From: Haloterrigena salina JCM 13891
GTDB taxonomy: Archaea > Halobacteriota > Halobacteria > Halobacteriales > Natrialbaceae
Assembly (NCBI RefSeq): GCF_000337495.1
Contig: NZ_AOIS01000036.1
Coordinates: 1-64,000 of the forward strand
Direction: 5' to 3'
Length of the DNA: 64,000 nt
Below are positions 44,410-51,906 of this stretch, in pieces. How positions within the stretch are numbered: the stretch's first letter is position 1; every line of letters begins with the position of its first letter. Below the pieces are notes generated by a model. It was not told the DNA's origin and did not search any database. It saw nothing but the letters and a program-made list of their open reading frames with translations. The translations under genes and the position numbers were made by a program.

Positions 44410-45206
44410 GTGCGGAAATGGCCGACCGACCGGCCGAATTGGAGCGTCCGTCCCGCCAGCCGCTCTCGGGGCGAACGTGTCTGGTGACCGGCGGCTCGCG
44501 CGGGATCGGACGCGGCATCGCTCGAGAACTCGGGCGGTACGGCGCGACCGTGATCGTCAACTACCGTTCCTCGGAGACCGACGCCCACGCGGTCGCCGAC
44601 GCGATCACCGAGGCCGACACCGACGGTACGGCCCATCCGGTACAGGCCGACGTCACCGACCGCAGTGCGGTCGACACGATGCGCGACGCGGTCGCCGACG
44701 CGTTCGGTCCGATCGACGTCCTCGTCAACAACGCGGGCATCACGGCCGACCGCACGTTCGCGAACATGACCGCCGAGGACTGGCACCGCGTCGTCGACGT
44801 CTCGCTCAACGGCGCGTTCAACTGCACGAAGGCGTTCTACGACGACCTCGAGGCCGCTCCGAACGGCCGAATCATCAGCGTCTCGAGCGTGATCGGCAAG
44901 CAGGGGAACGTCGGGCAGGCGAACTACGCCGCGGCCAAGAGCGGCCTCTTCGGCTTTACCAGGTCGCTCGCGCTCGAGTTGGCCGGAACGGGAACGACGG
45001 CCAACTGCATCGCCCCCGGTTTCACGCGGACGGAGATGATCGAGTCCATTCCCGAGACCGTTCGGGACGACCTGCGCGAGGACATCCCGCTCGAGCGGTT
45101 CGCGACCGTCGAGGAGATCGCCGGGCTCGTCCGCTATCTCGCGAGCGAGCAGTCGGGATACGTCACCGGCGAAGTTATCGACGTCAATGGCGGGATCGAC
45201 CTCTAA
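44406..45206 (+). CDS. fabG: 3-ketoacyl-(ACP/CoA) reductase, SDR family (FabG/PhaB type)
   Basis: 266 residues. NADP(H) motif TGGSRGIGRGIA near residue 29, NNAGIT near 108, and the catalytic Ser-Tyr-Lys: S in ISVSSVIGKQG near 160, Y in QANYAAAKSG near 175. These match haloarchaeal FabG1/PhaB reductases that make (R)-3-hydroxyacyl-CoA for polyhydroxyalkanoate. No pha synthase genes are visible here, so the pathway role stays open. It is coupled to the regulator genes upstream. Confidence 0.88.
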   Translation: MSAEMADRPAELERPSRQPLSGRTCLVTGGSRGIGRGIARELGRYGATVIVNYRSSETDAHAVADAITEADTDGTAHPVQADVTDRSAVDTMRDAVADAFGPIDVLVNNAGITADRTFANMTAEDWHRVVDVSLNGAFNCTKAFYDDLEAAPNGRIISVSSVIGKQGNVGQANYAAAKSGLFGFTRSLALELAGTGTTANCIAPGFTRTEMIESIPETVRDDLREDIPLERFATVEEIAGLVRYLASEQSGYVTGEVIDVNGGIDL

Positions 45207-45539
45207 GCGGCGGCTCGGTGTCGGACTGATTGCGGCGGTCAGTGAGAATCTCGACAACGCTCGTTTTCGAACCGATAGATCTGGTGGATCGCCGTCCGGT
45301 ACGGATGGCCGATCGACGACCGGACGGCGGGCGGTCCCCGCGGCCCGTGCCTCAATGACCGCGGGGCGCCACTGCAGTTCGCCGTTGCAACCCGGCGAGC
45401 CGGGTTTCCATCCCCGCGACCGCGACGGCCGCACACCGGAGCTACCGGTGTGATCGATGCTAGTGTGGTCCCCTTCAAAACGGTTGAGAGGGTGTGCACG
45501 ACGCCTGCACGGTCGCGAGGATCAGCTGCGCGAACGCGA
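45207..45539. other. 333-base gap with no gene
   Basis: Contains a hairpin, AACCCGGC-GA-GCCGGGTT (45389-45406), followed by TTT. It may end transcription of the fabG unit. The rest has no coding character and leads into the oxidoreductase remnant. Confidence 0.5.
45389..45407 (+). terminator. Hairpin with a short T tail
   Basis: An 8-bp perfect stem with a two-base loop and three T after it, 183 bases past fabG. Archaeal termination relies mainly on T-tracts, so the role is tentative. Confidence 0.4.
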
Positions 45540-45924
45540 TCCGACGTCGGGTCGTCCGGCTTCGATCCGGTCAGCGAGACGGTCGACGCGAAGTCGCGCG
45601 GGCTACTACCTCGACCGGGGCACCGTGACGATCACGCTGACCGCGGATCGGGACTCGGGACGCGTCCTCGGGACGAGTCTCGTCAGCGGGTACGGGGGAG
45701 GGACGGTCCACCGCAGTCACGCGATCGTGGCGTTCACGGAGCGCGCTACCGTCTTCGAACTGGAGAACTACGACCTCGCGTACGCGCCGCCGTTCAACAC
45801 GACGTGGGATCCGGTATTCGTCGCCGCGAAGGTGCTCGGCGGCGAACTGCGGTACCGAATGCGAGGACCGTCGGCGGCCGTTCGATGTTCGACGGGATGC
45901 ACGACGGGCGAACACCAGGGATAG
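45540..45924 (+). pseudogene. C-terminal remnant of an FAD/NAD(P) disulfide oxidoreductase (CoA-disulfide reductase/NADH oxidase-like)
   Basis: The frame carries the dimerisation-domain signature GTVTITLTADRDSGRVLGTSLV...VFELENYDLAYAPPFNTTWDPVFVAAKVL of the CoA-disulfide reductase/NADH oxidase family. Just upstream, GFDPVSETVDAKSRG lies in a neighbouring frame and would join across one missing base near 45603. The FAD and NAD domains (about 330 residues) are absent. It is a truncated, frame-shifted fragment. Confidence 0.75.
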
Positions 45925-45956
45925 AACTTTGTGGTTCGTCGGTCGAAATCCGTGCG

Positions 45957-46262
45957 ATGCTCGTCATTCACGCGACGTTTCCGGTCGATTCGGACCACCG
46001 CGACGAAGCCCTCGAACTCGTACAGGACCTCGCCGAAAGCTCCCGTGAGGAAGACGGCGTCGTCGACTATCGGGTCGCGACGGACGCCGAGGATCCGAAC
46101 GTGTTCCGGTTCTTCGAACGATACGAGGACGAAGCCGCCTTCGGTGCGCACGCGGAGACCGACCACTTCGAGGCGTTCGAAGACGCGCTCCCGGAGTTGC
46201 TTTCTGGCGACCCGGAGGTCACTCGGTTCGACGTCGAGTCCGCGTCGCCGGTCGAACTGTAA
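45957..46262 (+). CDS. Antibiotic-biosynthesis monooxygenase-domain (YgiN-like) protein
   Basis: 101 residues from ATG 45957 (MLVIHATFPVDSDHRDEALEL). The ABM ferredoxin-like fold is shown by LVQDLAESSREEDGVVDYRVA, FRFFERYEDEAAFGAHAETDHFEAF and ELLSGDPEVTRFDV. Such dimers act as quinol or haem monooxygenases or as detoxifying proteins. Substrate unknown. Confidence 0.87.
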   Translation: MLVIHATFPVDSDHRDEALELVQDLAESSREEDGVVDYRVATDAEDPNVFRFFERYEDEAAFGAHAETDHFEAFEDALPELLSGDPEVTRFDVESASPVEL

Positions 46263-46433
46263 CGACCGCTGCGTCGCGGTCGTGTCGCGGCGAATTCACC
46301 CTCTGATCGACACTCGTGTCCGATTGCGACAGCGTTCAGCGACGGTAGCACGTCCGCTCCCGAGATCTCCGGTATGCGATCGGCTCGCTTCCCGAGCCCT
46401 CTCGACGTCGCGTCGCCGCTGCCGGTCGATATC

Positions 46434-47264
46434 TCACTCGGCGAGAAACGCCTCGAGGCGGTCCCGGTACGCGTCCGGTCGGTCCTCGGTCACCCAGTGG
46501 CCGGCGTCCTCGAGTGCGACGAGTTCGCCGCCGATATCGTCGACGAGTCGCCGGCCGTCGTCGACGGGCTGTTCCGCGTCCGCTACGCCCCACAGACACA
46601 GCAGTTCGGCGTCGATGGCGTCGTAGTCGATTTCGGTCGTGTGGTTCGTGTTCGTCGCGACGGCAGCGCGGGCGAACGCCCGCCGACCGTCGGTTCGGAG
46701 CCAGGGCTCGGTCATCCCGTCGACCCACTCCGGTTTCGGGTCGGCCCGTTCGAGCCCCTCGACGAACGCGTGATCGAGTCGCTCGCGGAACGCGTCGGCG
46801 TCCATGTCGAGGGTCCGGGGGAGCCCCAGCGAGGTGACGTACTCGACCGGCCAGGAGCCGTACGCCGTCGCGTTCGAGAGGACCAGTTTGTCGATCCGAT
46901 CGTCCGTGTGCGCGGCGTACCGGAGCGCGACGCCGCCGCCGATGTCGTGACCGACGACGTGGAACGCCTCGAGTCCGAGTCGGTCGACCAGACCGGCGAC
47001 GACCTGCTCCTGCGCGCGGATCGAGCGGTCGAACGCGTCGCGCCGATCGCTGTTGCCGTAGCCGACGAAGTCCGGGACGATCGTCCGGAACTGCTCTGCT
47101 ACCTGCGGCGCGATCCGCCGCCAGAGAAACGACCATGTGGGAATTCCGTGGAGAAACACGACCGGTTCTCCCTCGCCCTCGTCGCGGTACGCGACTGACA
47201 GCTCGTGGCCGTCGACGGTGACGGTGGTCTCCGCCTGTGACTCGGACCAGGTGTCGTGATTCAC
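46434..47264 (-). CDS. Alpha/beta hydrolase of the haloalkane dehalogenase/epoxide hydrolase branch
   Basis: 276 residues. The nucleophile is an aspartate (GHDIGGGVALRYA near residue 114), which marks the dehalogenase/epoxide-hydrolase branch rather than an esterase. HGIPTWSFLWRRIAP near 38 has the Trp of a halide-binding site. The late His is in EDAGHWVTEDRPD near 257, with an Asp region DAEQPVDDG. Substrate could be haloalkanes, epoxides or fluoroacetate-like compounds; not resolved. Confidence 0.88.
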   Translation of the reverse strand: MNHDTWSESQAETTVTVDGHELSVAYRDEGEGEPVVFLHGIPTWSFLWRRIAPQVAEQFRTIVPDFVGYGNSDRRDAFDRSIRAQEQVVAGLVDRLGLEAFHVVGHDIGGGVALRYAAHTDDRIDKLVLSNATAYGSWPVEYVTSLGLPRTLDMDADAFRERLDHAFVEGLERADPKPEWVDGMTEPWLRTDGRRAFARAAVATNTNHTTEIDYDAIDAELLCLWGVADAEQPVDDGRRLVDDIGGELVALEDAGHWVTEDRPDAYRDRLEAFLAE

Positions 47265-47357
47265 GTGCCGTCGTTCGACCCCGGCCGTGAAAGCGTTGTG
47301 CCGGTCGGTCGGCTTCGCGACGACCCAGGGCGCGTTTCGACCGGGTCCGTCGCCGAA

Positions 47358-47900
47358 TCAGGAGTCGTCGGTGTCGTCCCGATCGACGATGAGCTGACTG
47401 CGCTCCGTCTCCGGATCGTCACCCTGTACCAGCAGCGAGACCTTCTCCTCGCTGAGATCGTCGATCACGTCGACGGCCTCGATCATCCACGTGTAGAGGC
47501 CGAGCTTGAACTGTCGGCGGACCGCGTCGACCGACCGGTGCGAGTAGACGTTGACGCGTCCCCCGTCGGAAAGGACGCGCGACTGTTTCTCGACGATGCC
47601 GAACTCGACCAGATCGGTGAGATGTCTGGTGACGACGCTCCGATCCCGGTCGACCATCGACGCGAGTTCGTTGACGGTGATCTCCGGTTCGGCCATCAGA
47701 CACCGACAGATCTCGAGTTCGGTCTCGGAGATCCCGAAGACGGTCCGCATGAGCCGCTTCTCGTCCGGCGTTTCGATCGGGACGGTGTCGTCGATCTCCG
47801 TCATCGACTCGTCACAACACGTCATCGCCGCGCTGCCCAGCTGATAGTCGCCACAGGACTCACAGCGGTACACCGCGAGTTCCACGTCGGAAGAGACCAT
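47358..47900 (-). CDS. Zinc-ribbon plus winged-helix transcriptional regulator
   Basis: 180 residues. An N-terminal zinc ribbon (RCESCGDYQLG...MTCCDESM, residues 12-32) is followed by a winged helix (LEICRCLMAEPEITVNELASMVDRDRSVVTRHLTDLVEFGIVEKQ, about 60-105) of MarR/TrmB type and a helical tail. The Cys pairs could sense metal or redox state. It is divergent from the SDR at 48102, a possible target. Confidence 0.8.
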   Translation of the reverse strand: MVSSDVELAVYRCESCGDYQLGSAAMTCCDESMTEIDDTVPIETPDEKRLMRTVFGISETELEICRCLMAEPEITVNELASMVDRDRSVVTRHLTDLVEFGIVEKQSRVLSDGGRVNVYSHRSVDAVRRQFKLGLYTWMIEAVDVIDDLSEEKVSLLVQGDDPETERSQLIVDRDDTDDS

Positions 47901-48101
47901 TGACGCCGATACACCGGCCCCGCAGTAAAGGCTTTCAGCCGTCGCGAGTACCGATCGTCGGTGACCGAGGAACGTAGTAAGTCCGGGCGGCCGGCTCCAT
48001 CGCTGATCGATACCACGTCGACACTCTCACTCGAAACCGACTGTGTGCGATCCGCCCACAGTCGGTAGAGGCTTTTCCCCTAAGGAGCGATAGCGTGCGG
48101 G

Positions 48102-48911
48102 ATGCCAGTAGCAGACGAACCTCGAACGACGGAGTCCGTTCGCGACCACTCCAGCGTCACCGGTGAGACGGCCGTTGTGACGGGCGCCTCGAGCGGTATC
48201 GGCCGGGCGATCACCGAGACGTTCGTCGCGGACGGCGCCGACGTCGTCATCTGTTCGCGAACGCGGGACGACGTCGAGGCCGTCGCGGACGAACTCAACG
48301 GGGCGAACCTCCCCGGGTCGGTCCATCCCGTCGAGTGCGACGTTACCGATCGCGACTCGGTCGAGGCGCTCGCCGAGGCGACGCTCGAGGAGTTCGACAC
48401 TGTCGACGTCTTGGTCAACAACGCGGGCGGGGCCGGTGACGGCGGACCCCTGCAGGAGGTAGAGCCCGAGGGCTGGGAGGGGGTCGTCGAGGTGAACCTC
48501 ACGGGTACGTACAACGTCACCCGCGCGTTCGCCGACGCGCTCCGGAGCGACGGCGGAGCGATCGTCAACACGTCCAGTATGGCCGGTCGCTACGGCGTCG
48601 CCGGAATGGGGCCGTACAGCGCCGTGAAGGCGGGGGTCAGCGCACTCACCCGAACGCTGGCCGCCGAGTGGGCCGAGGACGACGTTCGCGTGAACGCGGT
48701 CGAGCCCGGGTTCATCGCGACGCCGCCGGTCCGCGAGGGGTTCGGCCTCGACGAGATTCCGGACCGAGAGCCGGTCGCTCGAGAGGTCGGCTCGCCCCAT
48801 GAGGTCGCCGACCTCGTCCGCTTCCTCGCGAGCGACGCCGCGTCGTTCGTGACGGGACAGACGCTCTCGCCGACCGGCCCACCGAACACGTTCGAGCCGC
48901 CGGGGAGGTAG
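48102..48911 (+). CDS. Short-chain dehydrogenase/reductase
   Basis: 269 residues: TGASSGIGRAITE near residue 29, NNAGG near 107, catalytic Ser in VNTSSMAGRYG near 155 and Tyr-x3-Lys in GPYSAVKAG near 170. Classical SDR; substrate unknown. It is divergent from the zinc-ribbon/HTH regulator. Confidence 0.88.
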   Translation: MPVADEPRTTESVRDHSSVTGETAVVTGASSGIGRAITETFVADGADVVICSRTRDDVEAVADELNGANLPGSVHPVECDVTDRDSVEALAEATLEEFDTVDVLVNNAGGAGDGGPLQEVEPEGWEGVVEVNLTGTYNVTRAFADALRSDGGAIVNTSSMAGRYGVAGMGPYSAVKAGVSALTRTLAAEWAEDDVRVNAVEPGFIATPPVREGFGLDEIPDREPVAREVGSPHEVADLVRFLASDAASFVTGQTLSPTGPPNTFEPPGR

Positions 48912-49257
48912 TCCGTCACGGTCGTCCACGAATCGGCACTCGACTCGCGGGCACGATTCTTCGCACCTAGTCCGCGGATCGAGCCCCCTCTTTCCCGTGC
49001 GAGCGGGCCGATCCGCGCCCCTCGCTCGCTGAAAGCTCGCGCGGTCGCCCGGCCGACGCCCGCCGACGCGCCCGTGACGACGACCTTCGAGTCGGTATCG
49101 CCGCTCATCGCGTTTTTCGAAACCGGTCCCACGCGGTCTCGACGCGCGTTCCCCGCGAGGTCCGCTTTTTTCCTGCTGGTCGTCGAACGGTGCGTCATGC
49201 GCATCGACTCGCCTCTCGATCGCGTCGCGTTCACCGGTCCGGTCCGAGCCGCGGGTG
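48912..49257 (-). other. 346-base gap with an SDR stump on the minus strand
   Basis: Contains an N-terminal SDR fragment starting at ATG 49108 (complement), with TGASAGVGRATARAFSERG and then a break near 48990. The rest is lost. The GH15 gene begins at its right edge. Confidence 0.55.
48990..49108 (-). pseudogene. Truncated short-chain dehydrogenase (N-terminal 40 residues)
   Basis: MSGDTDSKVVVTGASAGVG-type Rossmann start on the minus strand, reading into RARESSADSWTTVTDYLPG, which has no SDR character. The gene is truncated by a break near 48990. It points toward the intact SDR gene, convergently. Confidence 0.6.
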
Positions 49258-51120
49258 ATGTCGGTGACTGACGCCGACGCCTATCCGCCGATCGAGGCCT
49301 ACGGCGTCGTCGGGAACCTCGAGACGTGCGCGCTCGTCGCGCCGGACGGCTCGATCGACTGGTTCCCGTTCCCCCACCTCGAGTCGCCGAGCATCCTCGC
49401 CGCGATCCTCGACGCCGAGCGCGGGGGGCGATTTCGGATCGCCCCGACTGATTCCTTCGAGACGGAGCGGCGGTACGTCGACGACACGAACGTCCTCGAG
49501 ACGACGTTCCGGACCGACGACGGGACGGCGACCGTAACGGACTTCCTGCCGCCGGCCGGTCGGACCGACCACCCGAAGAAAGTCCTCTATCGCAAACTCG
49601 CCTGCGCAGACGGGAGCGTCGAGCTCGAGGTCGAACTCGAGCCGCGGTTCGATTACGGCCGCGCGGAGACGTCGATCGAACGGGTCGATGGCGGCGTCCT
49701 CGCCGAGGGCGACGAGGAACGGACGCTGCTCGAGAGTCCGATCGACCTCGCAATCGATGACGGCCGGATCACCGGCGACCTCTCGCTCGAGGCCGGCGAC
49801 GAGGAGTGGTTCCTGCTCCGGTGTACGGGCGCCGAGGACGCGAACACGGATCCCGAGGCCGCGCTGGCGGAGACGATCGACTACTGGGCCGACTGGGCCC
49901 ACGACTGCGATGCCGACGGCGACTGCGCGTTCGAGGGGGCGTGGCACGACACCGTCGTTCGGTCCGAACTCGTGCTGAAGCTCCTGACCCACGCCGAATC
50001 GGGTGGGATCGCGGCTGCGCCGACGACCTCGCTACCCGAGGACATCGGCGGCGTCCGCAACTGGGACTACCGGTTCAACTGGCTGCGCGACGCCGGCTTT
50101 ACAGTGCAGGCACTGATGAACCTCGGCACCGCCGACGAGGCGAACGACTACTTCGACTGGTTCATGGATCTCTGCCAGGCCGACGATCCCGAAGCGATCC
50201 AGCCGCTGTACGGGCTCCACGGCGATTCCGATCTCGAGGAGCGGGAACTGGAGCACTTCGAGGGGTATCGCGGGTCCAGTCCCGTGCGAATCGGCAACGG
50301 GGCCGCCGAGCAGCGCCAACACGACACCTACGGGGAACTCCTGCTGGCCGTCGACGAGATGCACCGACACGGTCGCGAACTGGACCCCGACGAGTGGGAC
50401 CGGATCCGCGATATCGTCGAGTACGTCCGCGAGATCTGGACCGAGCCCGACGCGGGCATCTGGGAGGTCCGCGGCGGGGCCGAACACTTCGTCTACTCGA
50501 AGGTGATGTGTTGGGTCGCCCTCGATCGCGGGATCGCGCTCGCGACCGACGGTGGCTACGACGCCCCGGTCGGGGAGTGGCGGGAGACCCGCGAGCGGAT
50601 CAGGGCGGACGTCCTCGAGAACGGGTACGACGAGGATGTCGGGGCGTTCGTGCAATCCTACGGGTCGGACGCGCTCGACGCGACGGGGCTGTTGCTCCCG
50701 ATCGTCGGCTTCCTGCCCTTCGACGACGACTGCGTGCAGGGAACGATCGACGCGATCGAGGAGACGTTAGTCGAGGACGAGGTGTTCGTCCAGCGGTACG
50801 ACGGCGACGACGGACTCCCGGGCGACGAGGGAGCGTTCGTCCTCTGCTCGAGCTGGTTCGTCGACGCGCTCGCGCTCTCCGGGCGCATCGCGGAGGCTCA
50901 ATCCCGATTCGAGACGCTGCTCGAGTACCTGAACCCGCTCGGGCTCGTCGCAGAGGAGATCGATCCCGAGAGCGGCGCCCACCTCGGGAACTACCCGCAG
51001 GCGTTCAGCCACATCGGGATCGTCAATAGCGCCCTGTATCTGGGCTACGCCCGGGGGCTCGAGACGCCCGGACCGGCACCGATGGGGATCCGACTTGGCG
51101 ACCCGGTCGTTTCGTCGTGA
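49258..51120 (+). CDS. GH15 glucoamylase/trehalase-family glycoside hydrolase
   Basis: 620 residues from ATG 49258 (a GTG three bases earlier is an alternative). The N-terminal beta-sandwich (about 1-215) opens YPPIEAYGVVGNLETCALVAPDGSIDWFPFPHLESPS, as in archaeal/bacterial GH15. The (alpha/alpha)6 barrel includes GVRNWDYRFNWLRDAGFTVQALM near residue 262, and the late LVAEEIDPESGAHLGNYPQAFSH near 570 carries the catalytic Glu pair region. It hydrolyses alpha-1,4-glucans or trehalose inverting (family knowledge). No signal peptide, so probably intracellular. Confidence 0.92.
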   Translation: MSVTDADAYPPIEAYGVVGNLETCALVAPDGSIDWFPFPHLESPSILAAILDAERGGRFRIAPTDSFETERRYVDDTNVLETTFRTDDGTATVTDFLPPAGRTDHPKKVLYRKLACADGSVELEVELEPRFDYGRAETSIERVDGGVLAEGDEERTLLESPIDLAIDDGRITGDLSLEAGDEEWFLLRCTGAEDANTDPEAALAETIDYWADWAHDCDADGDCAFEGAWHDTVVRSELVLKLLTHAESGGIAAAPTTSLPEDIGGVRNWDYRFNWLRDAGFTVQALMNLGTADEANDYFDWFMDLCQADDPEAIQPLYGLHGDSDLEERELEHFEGYRGSSPVRIGNGAAEQRQHDTYGELLLAVDEMHRHGRELDPDEWDRIRDIVEYVREIWTEPDAGIWEVRGGAEHFVYSKVMCWVALDRGIALATDGGYDAPVGEWRETRERIRADVLENGYDEDVGAFVQSYGSDALDATGLLLPIVGFLPFDDDCVQGTIDAIEETLVEDEVFVQRYDGDDGLPGDEGAFVLCSSWFVDALALSGRIAEAQSRFETLLEYLNPLGLVAEEIDPESGAHLGNYPQAFSHIGIVNSALYLGYARGLETPGPAPMGIRLGDPVVSS

Positions 51121-51137
51121 GTTGGGTGATACCTCCC

Positions 51138-51151
51138 CCCAAACTGTTGGG
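51138..51151. promoter_or_regulatory. Operator-like dyad CCCAA-ACTG-TTGGG before the Bat-type regulator
   Basis: A perfect 5+5 dyad, 29 bases before ATG 51181. The same arms with spacer GCTC recur at 51856, before the carotenoid oxygenase, suggesting one regulator for both genes. Confidence 0.6.
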
Positions 51152-51180
51152 CGCTCCGGGACGTACGATCCCATGACAGG

Positions 51181-51825
51181 ATGATCACGGCGTCGCTGCG
51201 GATACGTCTCCCCGAGGACGCGTGGGTCGCGGAGGTCTCTCGCTCGTTCCCGAGCGCCACCTTCCGTCTCCTGTCGGGGGTCCGAACCGGCGACAGGGCA
51301 GTGGAACTGGGTGAAGTGGTCGCCGAGAACCCGCGGGAGGTTTCGGGAGCGATCGCGACCCATCCGTCGATCGAAGCCCACGAGCGGCTGGCGGTGACGG
51401 ACGACCGATCGCTCTCGAAGTACGAAACGACCGAGACGGCGCTGTACGAGTTCGTCGAATCGGCCTCGCTTCCGCCCGAGTTTCCGATCGTCGTCCGCGC
51501 CGGCTGGTACGAACTGGATTTCACGGGGACGCGCGACGAGTTCGACGGACTGCGGGCGATGCTCGAGGACGCGACCCTCCGGTACGAACTCCAGTCGCTC
51601 GTCGAGGCCGACGAGACCGCGACGCTGCTCACCGACAGGCAGCGGGCGACGCTCGAGGCGGCGCTCCGGGAGGGCTACTTCGAGGTTCCGCGGGAGTGTA
51701 CGCTCGACACGGTCGCGGGAACGCTCGGCGTCGACGAATCGACGGCGAGCGGCGTCCTCCGTCGCGGCCAAGCCAAACTGGTCAAGTGGCACTTGACCGG
51801 GGCGGACGGCGATCGACTCGACTGA
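51181..51825 (+). CDS. Bat-type HTH-10 transcriptional regulator next to carotenoid oxygenase
   Basis: 214 residues starting MITASLRIRLPEDAWVAEVSRSF. The C-terminal HTH-10 domain begins LTDRQRATLEAALREGYFEVPRECTLD near residue 149 and ends LRRGQAKLVKWHL. The N-terminal half is a small beta-rich sensor. In Halobacterium the related protein Bat activates bacterioopsin and Brp genes (family knowledge). Here the next gene cleaves carotenoids, so a retinal or carotenoid control role is a reasonable inference. Confidence 0.88.
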   Translation: MITASLRIRLPEDAWVAEVSRSFPSATFRLLSGVRTGDRAVELGEVVAENPREVSGAIATHPSIEAHERLAVTDDRSLSKYETTETALYEFVESASLPPEFPIVVRAGWYELDFTGTRDEFDGLRAMLEDATLRYELQSLVEADETATLLTDRQRATLEAALREGYFEVPRECTLDTVAGTLGVDESTASGVLRRGQAKLVKWHLTGADGDRLD

Positions 51826-51855
51826 CCGGCCCGGTTCCGGCGTCTCGCACGCGAT

Positions 51856-51869
51856 CCCAAGCTCTTGGG
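51856..51869. promoter_or_regulatory. Operator-like dyad CCCAA-GCTC-TTGGG before the carotenoid oxygenase
   Basis: It lies 38 bases before ATG 51907 and matches the arms of the site at 51138. Its distance to the start codon is close to that of the first site. Confidence 0.6.
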
Positions 51870-51906
51870 CCAGTTGATTCGGACTGATGCGTGTTACATC
51901 CGGTCG

